Source: Gammaproteobacteria bacterium
GTDB taxonomy: Bacteria > Pseudomonadota > Gammaproteobacteria > Ga0077536
Length of the DNA stretch: 51,025 nt
Direction: 5' to 3'
NCBI GenBank assembly: GCA_016874535.1
Contig: VGUA01000013.1
Location: 1 to 51,025 of the forward strand
Position numbers and translations under genes: made by a program. The notes beneath the pieces were generated by a model, which was not told the origin of the DNA, did not search any database, and worked only from the letters and a program-made list of their open reading frames with translations. Every line of letters begins with the position of its first letter. Position 1 is the stretch's first letter. Positions 27,174-37,052 of this stretch are shown here, in pieces.

Positions 27174-29531
27174 ATGACCGGATCCACTTCCTGCTGCGGT
27201 AAGACTTCCACCAGTGCACCGACAGAGGATGTGCTGGCGTTCAAGGACCCCGTCTGCGGCATGGCGGTCAAGGCCGATTCACCCCATGTCCTGACGCTGA
27301 ATGGCGAAACCTGGCGATTCTGCTGTGCGGGCTGCCTGCAGAAGTTCAGTGCCGAGCCGGAACGTTTTCTCGCCAGAATCCTCTCGCCGCAGACCGATGA
27401 GGGCCATGCCCAAGCTGCAGTGGATGCCGACCAATACACCTGCCCCATGCATCCCGAAATCGTCACCGATCGTTTTGGTGACTGTCCGTTGTGTGGCATG
27501 AGTCTGGAACCGATGCTCCCCACCTTGGAAGACACGGGCGCGCGGGCAGAGCTTGAGGACATGCGGCAAAGGTTTTTCGTCGCCTTGCCTTTCACGCTCC
27601 TGGTTTCATTCCTCGCGATGGTCGGCCACGGCTCGCCGCTGTCACTGCCATTGCCACAACCTTGGGTGGAGCTTCTGCTCGTGCTGCCTGTGATGGGATG
27701 GTCAGGCCGGCCGATTCTCGAACGCAGCTTGCAATCCGTGCGCCTCCGCTCCCCGAACATGTGGACTTTGATTGGGATGGGTTCAGTGAGCGCCTTTTTG
27801 TGGAGCCTGCTGGTGGCCTTGTTCCCGGAACAGTCCGCGGCGGCGGGCGGGCGCGCGCAGGGTGTCTACTTCGAGGCCACGGCGGTCATCATCACGCTGA
27901 CCCTGCTCGGACAGATTCTGGAACTGAGGGCACGCGCGCGGACCGGAGAGGCTTTGCGTGCGCTGCTGGAACTCGCGCCCCAGATCGCCCACCGTGTGGC
28001 GCCGGACGGATCGGAAGAAGAGGTCCCGCTCTCCGAAGTGATGGTGGGTGACCGATTGCGCGTGAGGCCGGGCGCAAAGATTCCAGTGGATGGTGTCGTG
28101 CTGGACGGTCGCAGTGAAGTGGATGAATCCATGCTCACGGGGGAACCGCTGCCGGCCCTGCGTGAGGCCGGTGATACAGTCAGCGCCGGGACGCTCAATC
28201 TGACCGGCAATTTTCTGATGCAAGCGCAGCGGGTTGGGGCTTCGACCCGGTTGGCACAAATCGTCCTGCTGGTGGCGCAGGCCCAACGCTCCAAGGCACC
28301 CATGCAGGGTCTGGCAGACAAGGTTGCCGGAATCTTTGTCTGGGTGGTCGTTGCCGTGGCCTTGGCCAGTTTCCTCGCCTGGGGCTTGGTGGGTCCCGGG
28401 TGGTCCGCCGGCCTTGTCAACGGGGTGGCTGTGTTGATCATCGCCTGTCCGTGTGCTCTGGGCCTGGCAACACCGATGTCCATCACGGTGGCGACTGGAC
28501 TCGGTGCGCTCCACGGTCTGCTTTTTCGCGACGCTGCCGCCATTGAACGGCTGGATTCGGTTGACACGCTGGTCATCGACAAGACGGGCACACTGACAGC
28601 CGGCAAACCGGCCGTGGTGAATATCATCCCCTGCCCCGAGGCCAACGCGGAGGACGTACTGCGCATCGGAGCCAGTCTGGGCCAACGCAGTGAACACCCG
28701 CTCGCGCGTGCTCTGGTGGGCGAGGCGCGAGCTCAGGGTCTGGAGCTTCTTCAAGTGTCGGGCTTTGCCGCGGTCATCGGTCGCGGTATGAAAGGACTGG
28801 TCAACGGCACACCCTGCGCTGCCGGAAATGCCCTCATGCTGCGGGAGGCGAACATCGTCACCCCTGTTGCCACTGAATCACTGGATACCGCCGTTGCGCA
28901 GGGTGCAACGGTCATTCACGTTGCACTGGGTGACCGTCTTCTTGGGAGTATCGTGCTGCGGGACAGCCTCAAGCCCGAAGCAGCCGCCACTCTCGAACAG
29001 TTGAGAGCGGAGGGCCTCAGCATCGTCGTTGCGTCCGGGGATGACCCGCGCGCAACGAGAGCCATGACGGCGGATCTGCCTCTGCTTGAGGTGCGGGGCG
29101 GCATGTCGCCGGAAGACAAACGTGCGCTGGTCGCTCGCTACCAGTCCGAGGGTCGGGTGGTCGCGATGGCGGGCGACGGCAGCAATGACGCCCCGGCGCT
29201 GGCACAGGCGGATGTCGGAATCGCAATGGGTACCGGTACCGACGTGGCGGTTGCGAGCGCTGCCCTGACCCTGCTGAAGGGTGATTTGCGGGGCATACTC
29301 GTTGCTCGCCGCCTGGCGCGCGCGACCAGTCGCAACATGCGACAGAACCTCGGGTTTGCGTTTCTGTACAACGCGCTCGGGATTCCGCTAGCGGCTGGCG
29401 CGCTTTACCCCGTCACCGGTTGGCTCCTGTCCCCGATGTTCGCAGCAGTAGCCATGAGCCTGAGTTCGGTATCGGTGATATCGAACGCCCTGCGCCTGCG
29501 GCGCCTTAGACTCCAGACCCAGGGCGGGTGA
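27174..29531 (+). CDS. copA: Copper/silver-type P1B-ATPase with YHS and heavy-metal-binding N-terminal domains
   Basis: 785 residues. N-terminal order: CCGK at 7-10, a YHS domain ([10 protein letters not shown] at 23-32, [12 protein letters not shown] at 47-58), then a heavy-metal-binding domain ([10 protein letters not shown] at 88-97, [11 protein letters not shown]). Ion-path motif CPC at 425-427 ([16 protein letters not shown]), phosphorylated Asp469 in [16 protein letters not shown], and the hinge [16 protein letters not shown]. There is no classical GMTCxxC domain. The YHS plus CPMHP architecture is common in copper-efflux ATPases of environmental bacteria. GGAG stands ten bases before the ATG; no CueR-like operator was recognised. 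Confidence 0.9.
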   Translation: MTGSTSCCGKTSTSAPTEDVLAFKDPVCGMAVKADSPHVLTLNGETWRFCCAGCLQKFSAEPERFLARILSPQTDEGHAQAAVDADQYTCPMHPEIVTDRFGDCPLCGMSLEPMLPTLEDTGARAELEDMRQRFFVALPFTLLVSFLAMVGHGSPLSLPLPQPWVELLLVLPVMGWSGRPILERSLQSVRLRSPNMWTLIGMGSVSAFLWSLLVALFPEQSAAAGGRAQGVYFEATAVIITLTLLGQILELRARARTGEALRALLELAPQIAHRVAPDGSEEEVPLSEVMVGDRLRVRPGAKIPVDGVVLDGRSEVDESMLTGEPLPALREAGDTVSAGTLNLTGNFLMQAQRVGASTRLAQIVLLVAQAQRSKAPMQGLADKVAGIFVWVVVAVALASFLAWGLVGPGWSAGLVNGVAVLIIACPCALGLATPMSITVATGLGALHGLLFRDAAAIERLDSVDTLVIDKTGTLTAGKPAVVNIIPCPEANAEDVLRIGASLGQRSEHPLARALVGEARAQGLELLQVSGFAAVIGRGMKGLVNGTPCAAGNALMLREANIVTPVATESLDTAVAQGATVIHVALGDRLLGSIVLRDSLKPEAAATLEQLRAEGLSIVVASGDDPRATRAMTADLPLLEVRGGMSPEDKRALVARYQSEGRVVAMAGDGSNDAPALAQADVGIAMGTGTDVAVASAALTLLKGDLRGILVARRLARATSRNMRQNLGFAFLYNALGIPLAAGALYPVTGWLLSPMFAAVAMSLSSVSVISNALRLRRLRLQTQGG

Positions 29532-29534
29532 TGC

Positions 29535-31145
29535 TCAGGGCGACTGAGTCCGCTTGATCAGCACCAGCATTTCGCCATCCCCCCGGCGGGCAAATCCCTC
29601 GATGGTCTCCACCTCATGGATCTTTTTCAGGCTGTCGAGGCGTGAGGCAGGGATCACGAGCGCGCTCATTCCATCAGGCGCCGAATCCAGCAGCGTCTGC
29701 AGTTGAGCCAGGCTCTCGACCCGCGGCACATCCCGCGCTGCGTAATACGCATAGAGGGTAGGGCTGACATCGAGGGTTGCCAAGCTGATCCCGCTGTCCG
29801 AAAGCTGCGCCGCCTTGCGTGCAAGCGCGTGTGACGCGTAACGCTCTTCATCCCACAGGCGCCCGGTCACGGCCGCTGCGGACCAGACAGCGCTCATGAA
29901 CACGGCCAAGGCCAGTGTTGCCTGCAAGAGACGGGGTTCGCGCAGCATGCGGATACTGCCAAGGGCAAGACACAGACCGGCAATCAAGAGCACGGCAATC
30001 CAGAGACCGTGATCTCCTCGCGCCGAGATCACCCAGCCCGCACAGGCCAGCAGCAGGAGACCTTGAACCTGATACGCGAGGCTTGTGCCGAGTGCCCATC
30101 GACCCGAGCCAGCAAGACCACAGACCAACGGCCGGGCAATGAGCAAGGTCATCGGCCCAAGCAGAGGCAGGAGATAGAAATAGCGAGACTGGCGACCCAG
30201 GCTGAGCGCGAGTGCCGAGGCAATCAGGGGAGTCCACAGAAAACCCAACCCTGCACGCGCCCCGCGATTGCGCGAGGCGAAAACTGCTGCAAGCACCACG
30301 AGCGGAAGCCATGGCAGCAGCAATTGCAGTGGCCTCCATGCGTAGTAGAACTCGCCCAGATGCGCCAGCGATGGCACCAGCAAGCTCCCGCCCAGTTGGC
30401 TCCGCTCCACACTCAGACCGCTCAATCGCTGGTCCAAGGCCCACCACCAAGGCGCACACAGGAGCCCTGTCAGCAGCAACCCGGGCACGAAGTGCAAGCT
30501 GGCGAGGGGTTTCCATCGGACATCGCAGTTACGCCAGAGGAAAAAAGCGACACCAAGAATCATGAAAACAGGGAGTTGAGGCCCCTTGGTGAGAATGGCC
30601 GTGGCGCACGCCACCCAGGCCAGCGCGCACCACCACAGTCTCTGCCGCGCGGAAGATGATCGCGTGCTGGCGCATTTCGCAAACCCGAGCAGCATCAGAT
30701 TGCAGAAGGCGGCATAGAGCATGTCCGGCCGACCATCATGCATGAAGCTGAAGAGGCCTGCGCTTCCGAGCAAGAGCCCACCTGCGGCCAGTGCAGTGGT
30801 TCGATCGAACAACAAGGCACCGAGTGCCAGGGTGCTCAGCATGAGCATGCAGCCGGCCAGGACGGACACCAGTCGGATGTGCCAGGCTTCCACCTCAGGC
30901 AGATCACCCGCGAGGGCCGCGACTCCGCCCGCCGCCCAGTAGCTCATGGGAGGCTTGTTCAGGCGCGGCGCGCCGTTGAACCATGGGAGTATCCAGTCGT
31001 TGCGGATACTCATGTTCCTGGCGGTGCCGGCGACGAAAATCTCGTGTGAATCCAGGGGCACGCTGGCAATGCGCGGCAGGCCCAGTCCCAGGGTGAGCAA
31101 CACGAGGAGGGTGCAGCTCACCCACCAGGTACGATTGTCCGGCAT
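29535..31145 (-). CDS. ArnT/PMT-like family 39 glycosyltransferase, membrane protein
   Basis: About 536 residues from ATG 31145; GTG 31187 would overlap the upstream gene. Signature: LDSHEIFVAGTARNM in the first periplasmic loop (acidic pair region), LNKPPMSYWAAGG, then about a dozen membrane segments and a periplasmic C-terminal domain. GT39/ArnT-type enzymes move a sugar from undecaprenyl phosphate to lipid A or proteins. The acceptor is unknown here. The gene is convergent with the copper ATPase, only three bases apart. Confidence 0.8.
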   Translation of the reverse strand: MPDNRTWWVSCTLLVLLTLGLGLPRIASVPLDSHEIFVAGTARNMSIRNDWILPWFNGAPRLNKPPMSYWAAGGVAALAGDLPEVEAWHIRLVSVLAGCMLMLSTLALGALLFDRTTALAAGGLLLGSAGLFSFMHDGRPDMLYAAFCNLMLLGFAKCASTRSSSARQRLWWCALAWVACATAILTKGPQLPVFMILGVAFFLWRNCDVRWKPLASLHFVPGLLLTGLLCAPWWWALDQRLSGLSVERSQLGGSLLVPSLAHLGEFYYAWRPLQLLLPWLPLVVLAAVFASRNRGARAGLGFLWTPLIASALALSLGRQSRYFYLLPLLGPMTLLIARPLVCGLAGSGRWALGTSLAYQVQGLLLLACAGWVISARGDHGLWIAVLLIAGLCLALGSIRMLREPRLLQATLALAVFMSAVWSAAAVTGRLWDEERYASHALARKAAQLSDSGISLATLDVSPTLYAYYAARDVPRVESLAQLQTLLDSAPDGMSALVIPASRLDSLKKIHEVETIEGFARRGDGEMLVLIKRTQSP

Positions 31146-31173
31146 TGCCGTGCGACCGACGGAGTGCAGTGAC

Positions 31174-31833
31174 TCAGCGCGAGACACGCTTGAGTTCGGT
31201 ATTCCAGCGCGGGTCTTCGTAGTTGACTGACTTCACGACGGCCTCAAGCGCAGGCGCGTACCAGGTGGTGCTGGTGACGCTGCTCTCCGCATCCGCCACC
31301 TTCCAGCGATCCTTGCACTCGATGCGGAAGGCATCGAGATCTCCGGCCGCCACGCTCACTTTCGCGAAATCAGCCACTTCGCAGCTGACATCTCCTTGCC
31401 ATGCAATGTCCTCCAGCAGGGAGTGTCCTGCGTAGGCCTTGCGCCACTGCTTGCCTACGGCCAGCGGAAACCGCAGCGATGGATAGGCGGGGTCAAAGCG
31501 CACCAGCTCCTTGCCATCCGCAGTGGTGACCCGATGCAGATTCATCTGCTCTTCGCGCTTGAAATACATGCGGTAGTCCCCGCACGCGCTCTCCACCAGA
31601 GCGGGATCGGAAGATTCGAGAACCTCCCAGCGACTGCAGGGAATCGTTGCCACCGAGCCCGTGAACTCATGTACCTCACCCGGTGAGGGTTCCGGCATTC
31701 CGGCTTCAGTCGCCGCAGCCACCAGCGAGACGTCTGGTAGGTCGAGGTCGTTCGCAGCAACGGTACTGGTCACGAAGACCAGCAGGAGCATCGATACCCG
31801 ATCGAAAGGACGCTTGGCAAAGGGGACATTCAT
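31174..31833 (-). CDS. Conserved exported protein of unknown function
   Basis: 219 residues from ATG 31833, where a signal peptide starts (basic KRPFDR, then SMLLLVFVTSTVAAND). The mature part is rich in W, K and acidic residues (GKQWRKAYAGHSLLEDIAW, TSTTWYAPALEAVVKSVNYE) and resembles DUF-type beta-rich periplasmic proteins in which a 'TWYAP..g.vvk' motif recurs. I could not name the family. It ends 28 bases before the glycosyltransferase start and may share its transcript. Confidence 0.65.
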   Translation of the reverse strand: MNVPFAKRPFDRVSMLLLVFVTSTVAANDLDLPDVSLVAAATEAGMPEPSPGEVHEFTGSVATIPCSRWEVLESSDPALVESACGDYRMYFKREEQMNLHRVTTADGKELVRFDPAYPSLRFPLAVGKQWRKAYAGHSLLEDIAWQGDVSCEVADFAKVSVAAGDLDAFRIECKDRWKVADAESSVTSTTWYAPALEAVVKSVNYEDPRWNTELKRVSR

Positions 31834-31975
31834 GGGGATGGCAATCTCTCGGGATTCGCGCGCAGGAGCCGCGGAATGCATGGGGTGTAGATGGTGGCCG
31901 GTTTGACACGTCGTGCGACGAATCCCTATGTTACCGGACCTCGGACCACTGTCGCAGCCACCCGGAGCCCGTCCC

Positions 31976-32593
31976 ATGTTTTTCGCCGTCGCCGATGGGC
32001 TCCGCCCGGCACCGCTGAGCCATAACCCGATGAATGCCTTGGTCATGCCGCGACCCATAGGCTGGATCAGCTCGATCAGCCGGGACGGGGTGGTCAATCT
32101 GGCCCCCTATTCCTACTTCAACCTGGTGTGCGCCGAGCCCCCGTACGTGATGTTCGCGCCCAACGCGGCGCGGCCCGGGACCTGCAAGGACACCTACAGC
32201 AACATCTGCGAAGTGCCCGAGTTCGTCGCCAATCTCGTGGGCGAGCACGATCTGGACGCCATGAATGCGAGCTCGAAACCCTATCCGCCGGATGTGGACG
32301 AATTTGCTGCCTGTGGCATTGCCAGTTCTCCCTCGCGCATGGTGCGCCCCCCGCGGGTGGCGAGTGCCTTGGGCGCTCTGGAGTGCACGGTCCACGAAGT
32401 GATTCACCTGCCCCCCACCCCGGATGGGCGCGAGAATCACGTGGTCATAGGTGCGGTCGTCGGAATCCACATCGACGACACCTTGATAGTGGATGGTCGG
32501 GTGGACGAACGGGCACTGCGTCCCTTGGCACGACTGGGATACATGAATTACGGCACGCTTGGAGACGTGTTCGAGCGTCTGCGCCCCGACTGA
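31976..32593 (+). CDS. Flavin reductase-like FMN-binding split-barrel protein
   Basis: 205 residues from ATG 31976 (GGAG upstream; an earlier start at 31913 lacks support). Motifs: MPRPIGWISSISRDGVVNLA, then PYSYFNLV, PPYVMFAPN, KDTYSNI and EFVANLVGE, typical of the flavin-reductase/DIM6 family. It would bind FMN and reduce it with NAD(P)H or serve an oxygenase partner. No oxygenase gene is adjacent. Confidence 0.88.
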   Translation: MFFAVADGLRPAPLSHNPMNALVMPRPIGWISSISRDGVVNLAPYSYFNLVCAEPPYVMFAPNAARPGTCKDTYSNICEVPEFVANLVGEHDLDAMNASSKPYPPDVDEFAACGIASSPSRMVRPPRVASALGALECTVHEVIHLPPTPDGRENHVVIGAVVGIHIDDTLIVDGRVDERALRPLARLGYMNYGTLGDVFERLRPD

Positions 32594-32615
32594 ATTCGAC
32601 TGGAGGAGCGAACCC

Positions 32616-32951
32616 ATGCCACAGATCCAACATTGCGCGCTTTACGCCCTGCTGCGAGCGGGCGAGGTGGAGGAATTCAACCGGCGTCGTGCCGCTGGGG
32701 AGACCTGCGAACTGCGCGGCGCCGACCTCAGCCGGCTCGATCTTCGCTAGCTCGATGCCCGAGGCCTCGATCTGCGGGACTGCTACTTCCGCATGTCCGA
32801 TTTGCGTGGCGTCGATTTCCGCGAGGCGCGCCTCGAAGGGGCCAGCCTCGCCCAGGCCCATGTCTCCAGATGTTACTTTCCCGAGGGGATTCCGGCGGCA
32901 GAATTGCAGCTTGCACTGGAGCACGGAACCCGGATTCGTTCGCGAGGCTGA
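32616..32951 (+). pseudogene. Pentapeptide-repeat protein interrupted by an in-frame TAG
   Basis: ATG 32616 follows a perfect GGAGGAG site, 22 bases after the flavin reductase. The frame reads LRGADLSRLDLR, then TAG at 32748-32750, then LDARGLDLRDCYFRMSDLRG and VDFREARLEGASLAQAHVS to TGA 32949-32951: continuous A(D/N)LxX pentapeptide repeats on both sides. Total length without the stop would be 111 residues. The truncated product is 44 residues and cannot form the quadrilateral helix. Role unknown. Confidence 0.8.
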
Positions 32952-32982
32952 GCACGGCGTTGCGCCGCCGGCAATCCTCTGA

Positions 32983-33405
32983 TCAGTGGGCGTGCCCTTC
33001 GTGCCCATGTTCCTCATGGTCATGATGCCCATGACCGCCGTGATGGTGATGATCATGACCATGATCATGGTGGTGTTCGAGAGCTTGGGCCGTGTGCAGG
33101 GCCTCGCGGGTTGCGCGCAGGTGTTCTTCTGCAACAAGTCCCTGACTGGCAACCAGTCGCTCTGCCGCAGCAAGCCACAGCAGGTAGTAGGGTGTTTCAG
33201 TGGCACGCTCCCGGTCTGCCGCGATTTCAGCTGACAAGGTATTCACCCAATCCGCCCAGGCGAAGGCACCACGCTGATGGAGATGCACCACCAAGGCGAA
33301 AGCCTTGGCTTCCCAGGGCGCCGCAAACACCGCGCCTTCTTCGCCACGAGGTATTCCAGGTACGGCACCGAAATCCGGCAGGGACGGACAACTCCCGGTT
33401 TCCAT
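32983..33405 (-). CDS. Nitrile hydratase accessory protein with a polyhistidine tail
   Basis: 140 residues from ATG 33405, which shares one base with the upstream stop (TGATG) and has GGAG eight bases ahead. Residues 1-100 match the NHase accessory/beta-N-like domain (FAAPWEAKAFALVVHLHQRG, then FAWADWVNTL). The last 30 residues hold about 17 His with Asp, Glu and Gly (HHHDHGHDHHHHGGHGHH). Accessory proteins of this family insert the metal into the alpha subunit; the His tail suggests cobalt binding or storage on the same protein. Confidence 0.8.
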   Translation of the reverse strand: METGSCPSLPDFGAVPGIPRGEEGAVFAAPWEAKAFALVVHLHQRGAFAWADWVNTLSAEIAADRERATETPYYLLWLAAAERLVASQGLVAEEHLRATREALHTAQALEHHHDHGHDHHHHGGHGHHDHEEHGHEGHAH

Positions 33406-33752
33406 CAGCCGGGCTCCAGATAGTCTTCCCACACATCCACCAGCAGCTCGTCCTTGGCACCTCCCTGAGGTCCCCAGAGCTCGCGCGCACTGAAGCGCAC
33501 CACATAGACGTGTTGCGGTTTCTCTCCGAGGCCAGCCGCGTGGGTGTCGGGGAACACGAACACACCGTGATCGCGCTCGATCACGCCTTCCTTGTCGCGG
33601 ATGTAGCGCGGCAAGCGGATGTGTCCGGGCGGGTTGAGATTGAGGGTCCGTACCCGCGTCCCCGGCGTGAAGCGGGGCAAAACCGCCGCGTCCACGCGTG
33701 CAGTGGCTCCAACCTTGGTGGCAGCCAGCGCCTGTTCAGCATTGATGGCCAT
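33405..33752 (-). CDS. nthB: Nitrile hydratase beta subunit, C-terminal half
   Basis: 115 residues. The SH3-like barrel typical of the beta C-terminus is present: FTPGTRVRTLNLNPPGHIR, PRYIRDKEGVIERDHGV and VVRFSARELWG. The ATG shares one base with the preceding stop and has a perfect GGAGGA site, so the split is a real two-gene arrangement, not a frameshift. Three-subunit nitrile hydratases with separate beta halves are known. Confidence 0.88.
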   Translation of the reverse strand: MAINAEQALAATKVGATARVDAAVLPRFTPGTRVRTLNLNPPGHIRLPRYIRDKEGVIERDHGVFVFPDTHAAGLGEKPQHVYVVRFSARELWGPQGGAKDELLVDVWEDYLEPG

Positions 33753-34060
33753 CAGTTCATTCCTCCGGCGAGCGCTACGCGGCGGGCTGCGAATTCATCA
33801 GCCGAGATGACCCCTTTCTCAACCAGCAGGGTCTCGAAGGCTGCCAACCAATGTTCGTAATAGGAGGTCGCCAGATACTTCGGGCCCATGCGCTCGATCG
33901 CGTGACGGAATTCATCGATGTTGAACGCGCCGGTGGCGAATACCGGCAGGAACATGCCGAAGACCCGCCGTTCCCACTCATGATGGAAAACCGGCTCATC
34001 CTGCTCGATGTCGATGGGGCCGAGGCCGTGCATGCCTCCGAGATCATGGACGCCGTTCAT
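33752..34060 (-). CDS. Nitrile hydratase beta subunit, N-terminal half
   Basis: 102 residues. N-terminus [16 protein letters not shown] is diagnostic for NHase beta; [15 protein letters not shown] and [19 protein letters not shown] follow. AAGGAG stands seven bases before the ATG. It overlaps the alpha gene by four bases (ATGA) and the C-terminal half by one, showing tight coupling. Confidence 0.88.
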   Translation of the reverse strand: MNGVHDLGGMHGLGPIDIEQDEPVFHHEWERRVFGMFLPVFATGAFNIDEFRHAIERMGPKYLATSYYEHWLAAFETLLVEKGVISADEFAARRVALAGGMN

Positions 34061-34674
34061 GTGCGTGCTCCTTCCTGGCCGGGGACCGCGACGCGCGCGA
34101 CCCCAATCATGGAGTCTCGTGTCACGAGGGCCGCAAGTTGCTCCTCCGTCATTCCCTCGGTGCCGGCCGGGCGTTCCGGCAGCACCATGTAGCGCAGCTC
34201 GGCAGTGCTGTCCCACACGCGCACCTGCATTTTTTCGGGCAGTTCGAGCCCGAATTCCTTGAGCACACCGCGCGGATCACTCACCACGCGGGAGCGATAG
34301 GGCGCGGACTTGAACCATACGGGGGGCAGGCCCAGGGTGGGCCAGGGATAGCAGGAGCACAGCGTGCAGACGATGACATTGTGGGTCTCGGGCGTGCTCT
34401 CGATGACCACCATGTCCTCGCCCTGGATGCCGGAATAACCGAGCTCGGCAATCGCCGCCGTGCCATCGGCGAGCAGGCGCGCCTTGTAGGCAGGGTCCAT
34501 CCAAGCCTTGGCTACCACGTGGGCGCCATTGCGGGGACCCACTTTGTGTTCATAGGTGTCGATGAGGGCATCAACGGCAGCAGGGTCGACGAGCCCCTTT
34601 TCGACCAGCAGGGACTCCAGTGCCTTGACGCGAATCTCCACATCGGAGAGCGGGCGGTTGTGGTTGGCGCTCAT
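34057..34674 (-). CDS. nthA: Nitrile hydratase alpha subunit, cobalt type
   Basis: 205 residues from ATG 34674, GGAG seven bases upstream. The metal-binding claw is C103-T-L-C-S-C108 ([10 protein letters not shown]). Thr after the first Cys marks the Co-type in this family (Ser marks Fe-type); Cys106 and Cys108 are normally oxidised. It hydrates nitriles to amides. It is the first gene of the minus-strand operon alpha, beta-N, beta-C, accessory. No amidase gene is adjacent. Confidence 0.92.
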   Translation of the reverse strand: MSANHNRPLSDVEIRVKALESLLVEKGLVDPAAVDALIDTYEHKVGPRNGAHVVAKAWMDPAYKARLLADGTAAIAELGYSGIQGEDMVVIESTPETHNVIVCTLCSCYPWPTLGLPPVWFKSAPYRSRVVSDPRGVLKEFGLELPEKMQVRVWDSTAELRYMVLPERPAGTEGMTEEQLAALVTRDSMIGVARVAVPGQEGART

Positions 34675-34835
34675 TCGGGGCTCCAGATTGACCGGTGAAG
34701 AGGGCTCCATGATAAGCCGGCTGCACCGGGCATGCAGCCTGGCAAAGAGGCCCGCGGCCGGGTTTTTTCTGGTCGTGGTTGGCCTTATGATAGGCGTTTG
34801 AATGCGGCGCAGCGTCTCCCGGCTGCCTGAACACC

Positions 34836-35990
34836 ATGTCCATCCCCTCCTCCCGGTTTCCAGCCCAGCGTATCGGCATCGTCGGTGGCGGCCAGCTCGC
34901 GCGCATGATGGCGGACGCAGCGCCCTCACTGGGTCTGGACGTGACCGTCCTCGACCCTACCCCCGAGTGTCCCGCCAGTGCTTTTGCAACCCAGATCGTG
35001 GGTGATTTCGACGACCTGGAGAAACTCTCGGCGCTGGCCAGGGCCTCGGATGTCGTGACTCTGGACATCGAGGCAGTCAGCGCAGGCTGCCTGGAGGCCT
35101 TGGAGCAAAGCGGTGTGCGGGTTGCCCCTTCCGCCAAGGTCCTCGCAACCATCCAGGACAAGTTGGAGCAGAAGCGGTTTCTGCAAGCCCACGACCTGCC
35201 GACCAGCGATTTCGTGGCCGTGGATGCGGGCGATGTTCCGGCGCTGCAGGGCTTCGGGATCCCGTGCGTCATGAAGGCACGACGTCACGGGTACGACGGT
35301 CGCGGGGTCAAGGTCGTGCGCAATGAGGACGATGCGGTACCCATGCTCGCCGTGCCATGTCTGGCGGAGCGTCTGGTTGATATCGACAAGGAGCTTGCTG
35401 TCATGGTGGCGCGCAGTGCCTCGGGGGAGATTGCGGCCTATCCGGTGGTGGAGGCCGAATTTGACGCCCGTGCGAACATCCTGGACCTGATCCGGGCACC
35501 CGCCGTGGTGCCGGCCCCAGTGGCCGCCCGCTGCATGGAATTCGCCATTCGCTGCGTGGAAGCGCTGGACGGGGTCGGCATCTTCGGCATCGAATTCTTC
35601 CTGGACGGGAATGGCGCGGTGCTGATCAACGAAATTTCACCCCGGCCACACAATTCTGGCCACTACACCATCGAGGCCTGCGCAACCTCGCAGTTCGCGC
35701 AGCACCTGCGCGCGGTGGCGGGCCTGCCCCTCGGGCCGACCACCCTGGTGCAGCCGGCGGCAAGCTTCAACCTGCTGGGTGAACCGGGAGCCAGCGGCCG
35801 ACCCGTGATGCAGGGCCTTGAAGCTGCCGGGGACGCTCCCGGCGTGGCTGTCCATCTTTATGGCAAGCACAGTGTGAAGGGTTTCAGGAAAATGGGGCAC
35901 GTGACGGTGATCGGGGCTACACTCGACGAAGCCACGCACCGCGCGAATGCGCTGCGTGGGGTGCTCAAAGTGGTGGGGGACAAGGCGTGA
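34836..35990 (+). CDS. purK: N5-carboxyaminoimidazole ribonucleotide synthase
   Basis: 384 residues. ATP-grasp enzyme of purine synthesis that carboxylates AIR. Motifs: [29 protein letters not shown] (ATP-binding loop), [20 protein letters not shown] (metal ligands) and [17 protein letters not shown]. The start is ATG 34836. The stop overlaps the purE start by four bases, so the two steps are translationally coupled. The 160 bases upstream separate it from the divergent nitrile hydratase operon. Confidence 0.95.
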   Translation: MSIPSSRFPAQRIGIVGGGQLARMMADAAPSLGLDVTVLDPTPECPASAFATQIVGDFDDLEKLSALARASDVVTLDIEAVSAGCLEALEQSGVRVAPSAKVLATIQDKLEQKRFLQAHDLPTSDFVAVDAGDVPALQGFGIPCVMKARRHGYDGRGVKVVRNEDDAVPMLAVPCLAERLVDIDKELAVMVARSASGEIAAYPVVEAEFDARANILDLIRAPAVVPAPVAARCMEFAIRCVEALDGVGIFGIEFFLDGNGAVLINEISPRPHNSGHYTIEACATSQFAQHLRAVAGLPLGPTTLVQPAASFNLLGEPGASGRPVMQGLEAAGDAPGVAVHLYGKHSVKGFRKMGHVTVIGATLDEATHRANALRGVLKVVGDKA

Positions 35991-36565
35991 CTCAGACCCG
36001 CGGCAAGGCATCAGTCAAGAGAGGCACCACAGCCGCCCCCCCACGGGTGGGGGTCATCATGGGCAGTATTTCGGACCTGCAGGTGATGCAGGCCGCGGCA
36101 GACACGCTCACCCAGTTCGGAGTACCGCACGAGGTGGAAATCGTCTCGGCACATCGCACGCCGGATCGCATGTTCGACTATGCCCGACAGGCGGCGGCGC
36201 GCGGCCTGAAGGTGATCATTGCGGGTGCGGGCGGCGCGGCCCACCTGCCGGGAATGACCGCTTCACTCACCACCTTGCCGGTGATTGGCGTGCCTGTCGC
36301 GGCGACCCTCCTCAACGGAAACGATGCCCTGCTCTCGATTGTGCAGATGCCCGCCGGGGTGCCGGTGGCCACGGTTGCCATCAACAACGCGACCAACGCG
36401 GGGCTGCTCGCCGTGCAGATTCTGGCAACCGGCGATGAAAATCTCACCCGGGCACTGGAGTGCTACAAGCGGAGCCTGGAAGAGAAAGTGAAAGAAGCGG
36501 CTGGCAAGCTGACGCGAGCCCCGCGTGGTCGCAACGTCGCACAGCCGGGTCGAAAAAACAGTTGA
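35987..36565 (+). CDS. purE: N5-carboxyaminoimidazole ribonucleotide mutase
   Basis: 192 residues from GTG 35987 (GTGA overlap with purK). Class I PurE motifs: [27 protein letters not shown] with the catalytic His, [13 protein letters not shown] and [16 protein letters not shown]. It moves the carboxyl group of N5-CAIR to C4. The first 20 residues and the basic C-terminal tail extend beyond the core. Confidence 0.95.
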   Translation: MTQTRGKASVKRGTTAAPPRVGVIMGSISDLQVMQAAADTLTQFGVPHEVEIVSAHRTPDRMFDYARQAAARGLKVIIAGAGGAAHLPGMTASLTTLPVIGVPVAATLLNGNDALLSIVQMPAGVPVATVAINNATNAGLLAVQILATGDENLTRALECYKRSLEEKVKEAAGKLTRAPRGRNVAQPGRKNS

Positions 36566-36586
36566 GGAATGTTGGGCAGGGTTGGC

Positions 36587-36778
36587 TCAGTCCTTGAGCG
36601 AGCCATCCGCACGGCGCAGATGCTGGGACATGAAGTGCCCGCACTCGGGACAGTGCTTCTTGAAGATTCCATAGTTCCAGCTGAACAGAATCCTGTACAG
36701 CAGGTTGGGAAACCACCAGATCAGGCTGAAAAACAGGGATTCTGTGCAGCGTTCACAGTCCCGGCATCCCTTGGCCAT
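36587..36778 (-). CDS. Small cysteine-rich membrane-associated protein of unknown function
   Basis: 63 residues. CRDCERC at the N-terminus, a hydrophobic stretch (LFFSLIWWFPNLLYRILF) in the middle and KKHCPECGHFM at the C-terminus, followed by HLRRADGSLKD. The two Cys pairs could form one zinc site on either side of a membrane-bound helix. It is convergent with purE, 21 bases from its end. I do not recognise the family, but the composition is unlike a random frame. Confidence 0.55.
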   Translation of the reverse strand: MAKGCRDCERCTESLFFSLIWWFPNLLYRILFSWNYGIFKKHCPECGHFMSQHLRRADGSLKD

Positions 36779-36804
36779 CAGAAGACTCCCGCTTGTTGAC
36801 TGGA

Positions 36805-36856
36805 GATGGTGCCGACGCGCGGAATCGAACCGCGGACCTACTGATTACGAATCAGT
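36805..36856. repeat. Partial tRNA-Thr copy (att-like direct repeat)
   Basis: 52 bases identical to 38565-38616: the encoded CCA, T-arm, variable loop and anticodon stem-loop of tRNA-Thr. At the other side the D-arm and 5' acceptor strand are missing and are replaced by AT-rich sequence, so this copy cannot make a tRNA. Confidence 0.92.
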
Positions 36857-37052
36857 AATTGCACCTTATTTTACAAATAGTTACCGGAATAACCCCTGGG
36901 AAAAGCTACTCGAAGGGATACTTCTGCAGAAAGCGTTCCTAAGGCTGACACCATAGCGCATTTCCGCAACTGCCCGGGCGAGCCGGCGGCGGCAAATTGC
37001 GCTTCATCGGCGCTCCAGACCCTGTGCCCGTACCGGGCGCGTCGGCACGCGG

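Noticed and set aside
33405-34060. Split nitrile hydratase beta subunit as a frameshift lesion
   Set aside because: Each half has its own strong ribosome site and a one-base TGATG junction, and split beta subunits are known.
36705-36956. Small plus frame with peptide RRAESNRGPTDYES
   Set aside because: This peptide is antisense tRNA sequence, a known false gene; it comes from the partial tRNA-Thr copy.
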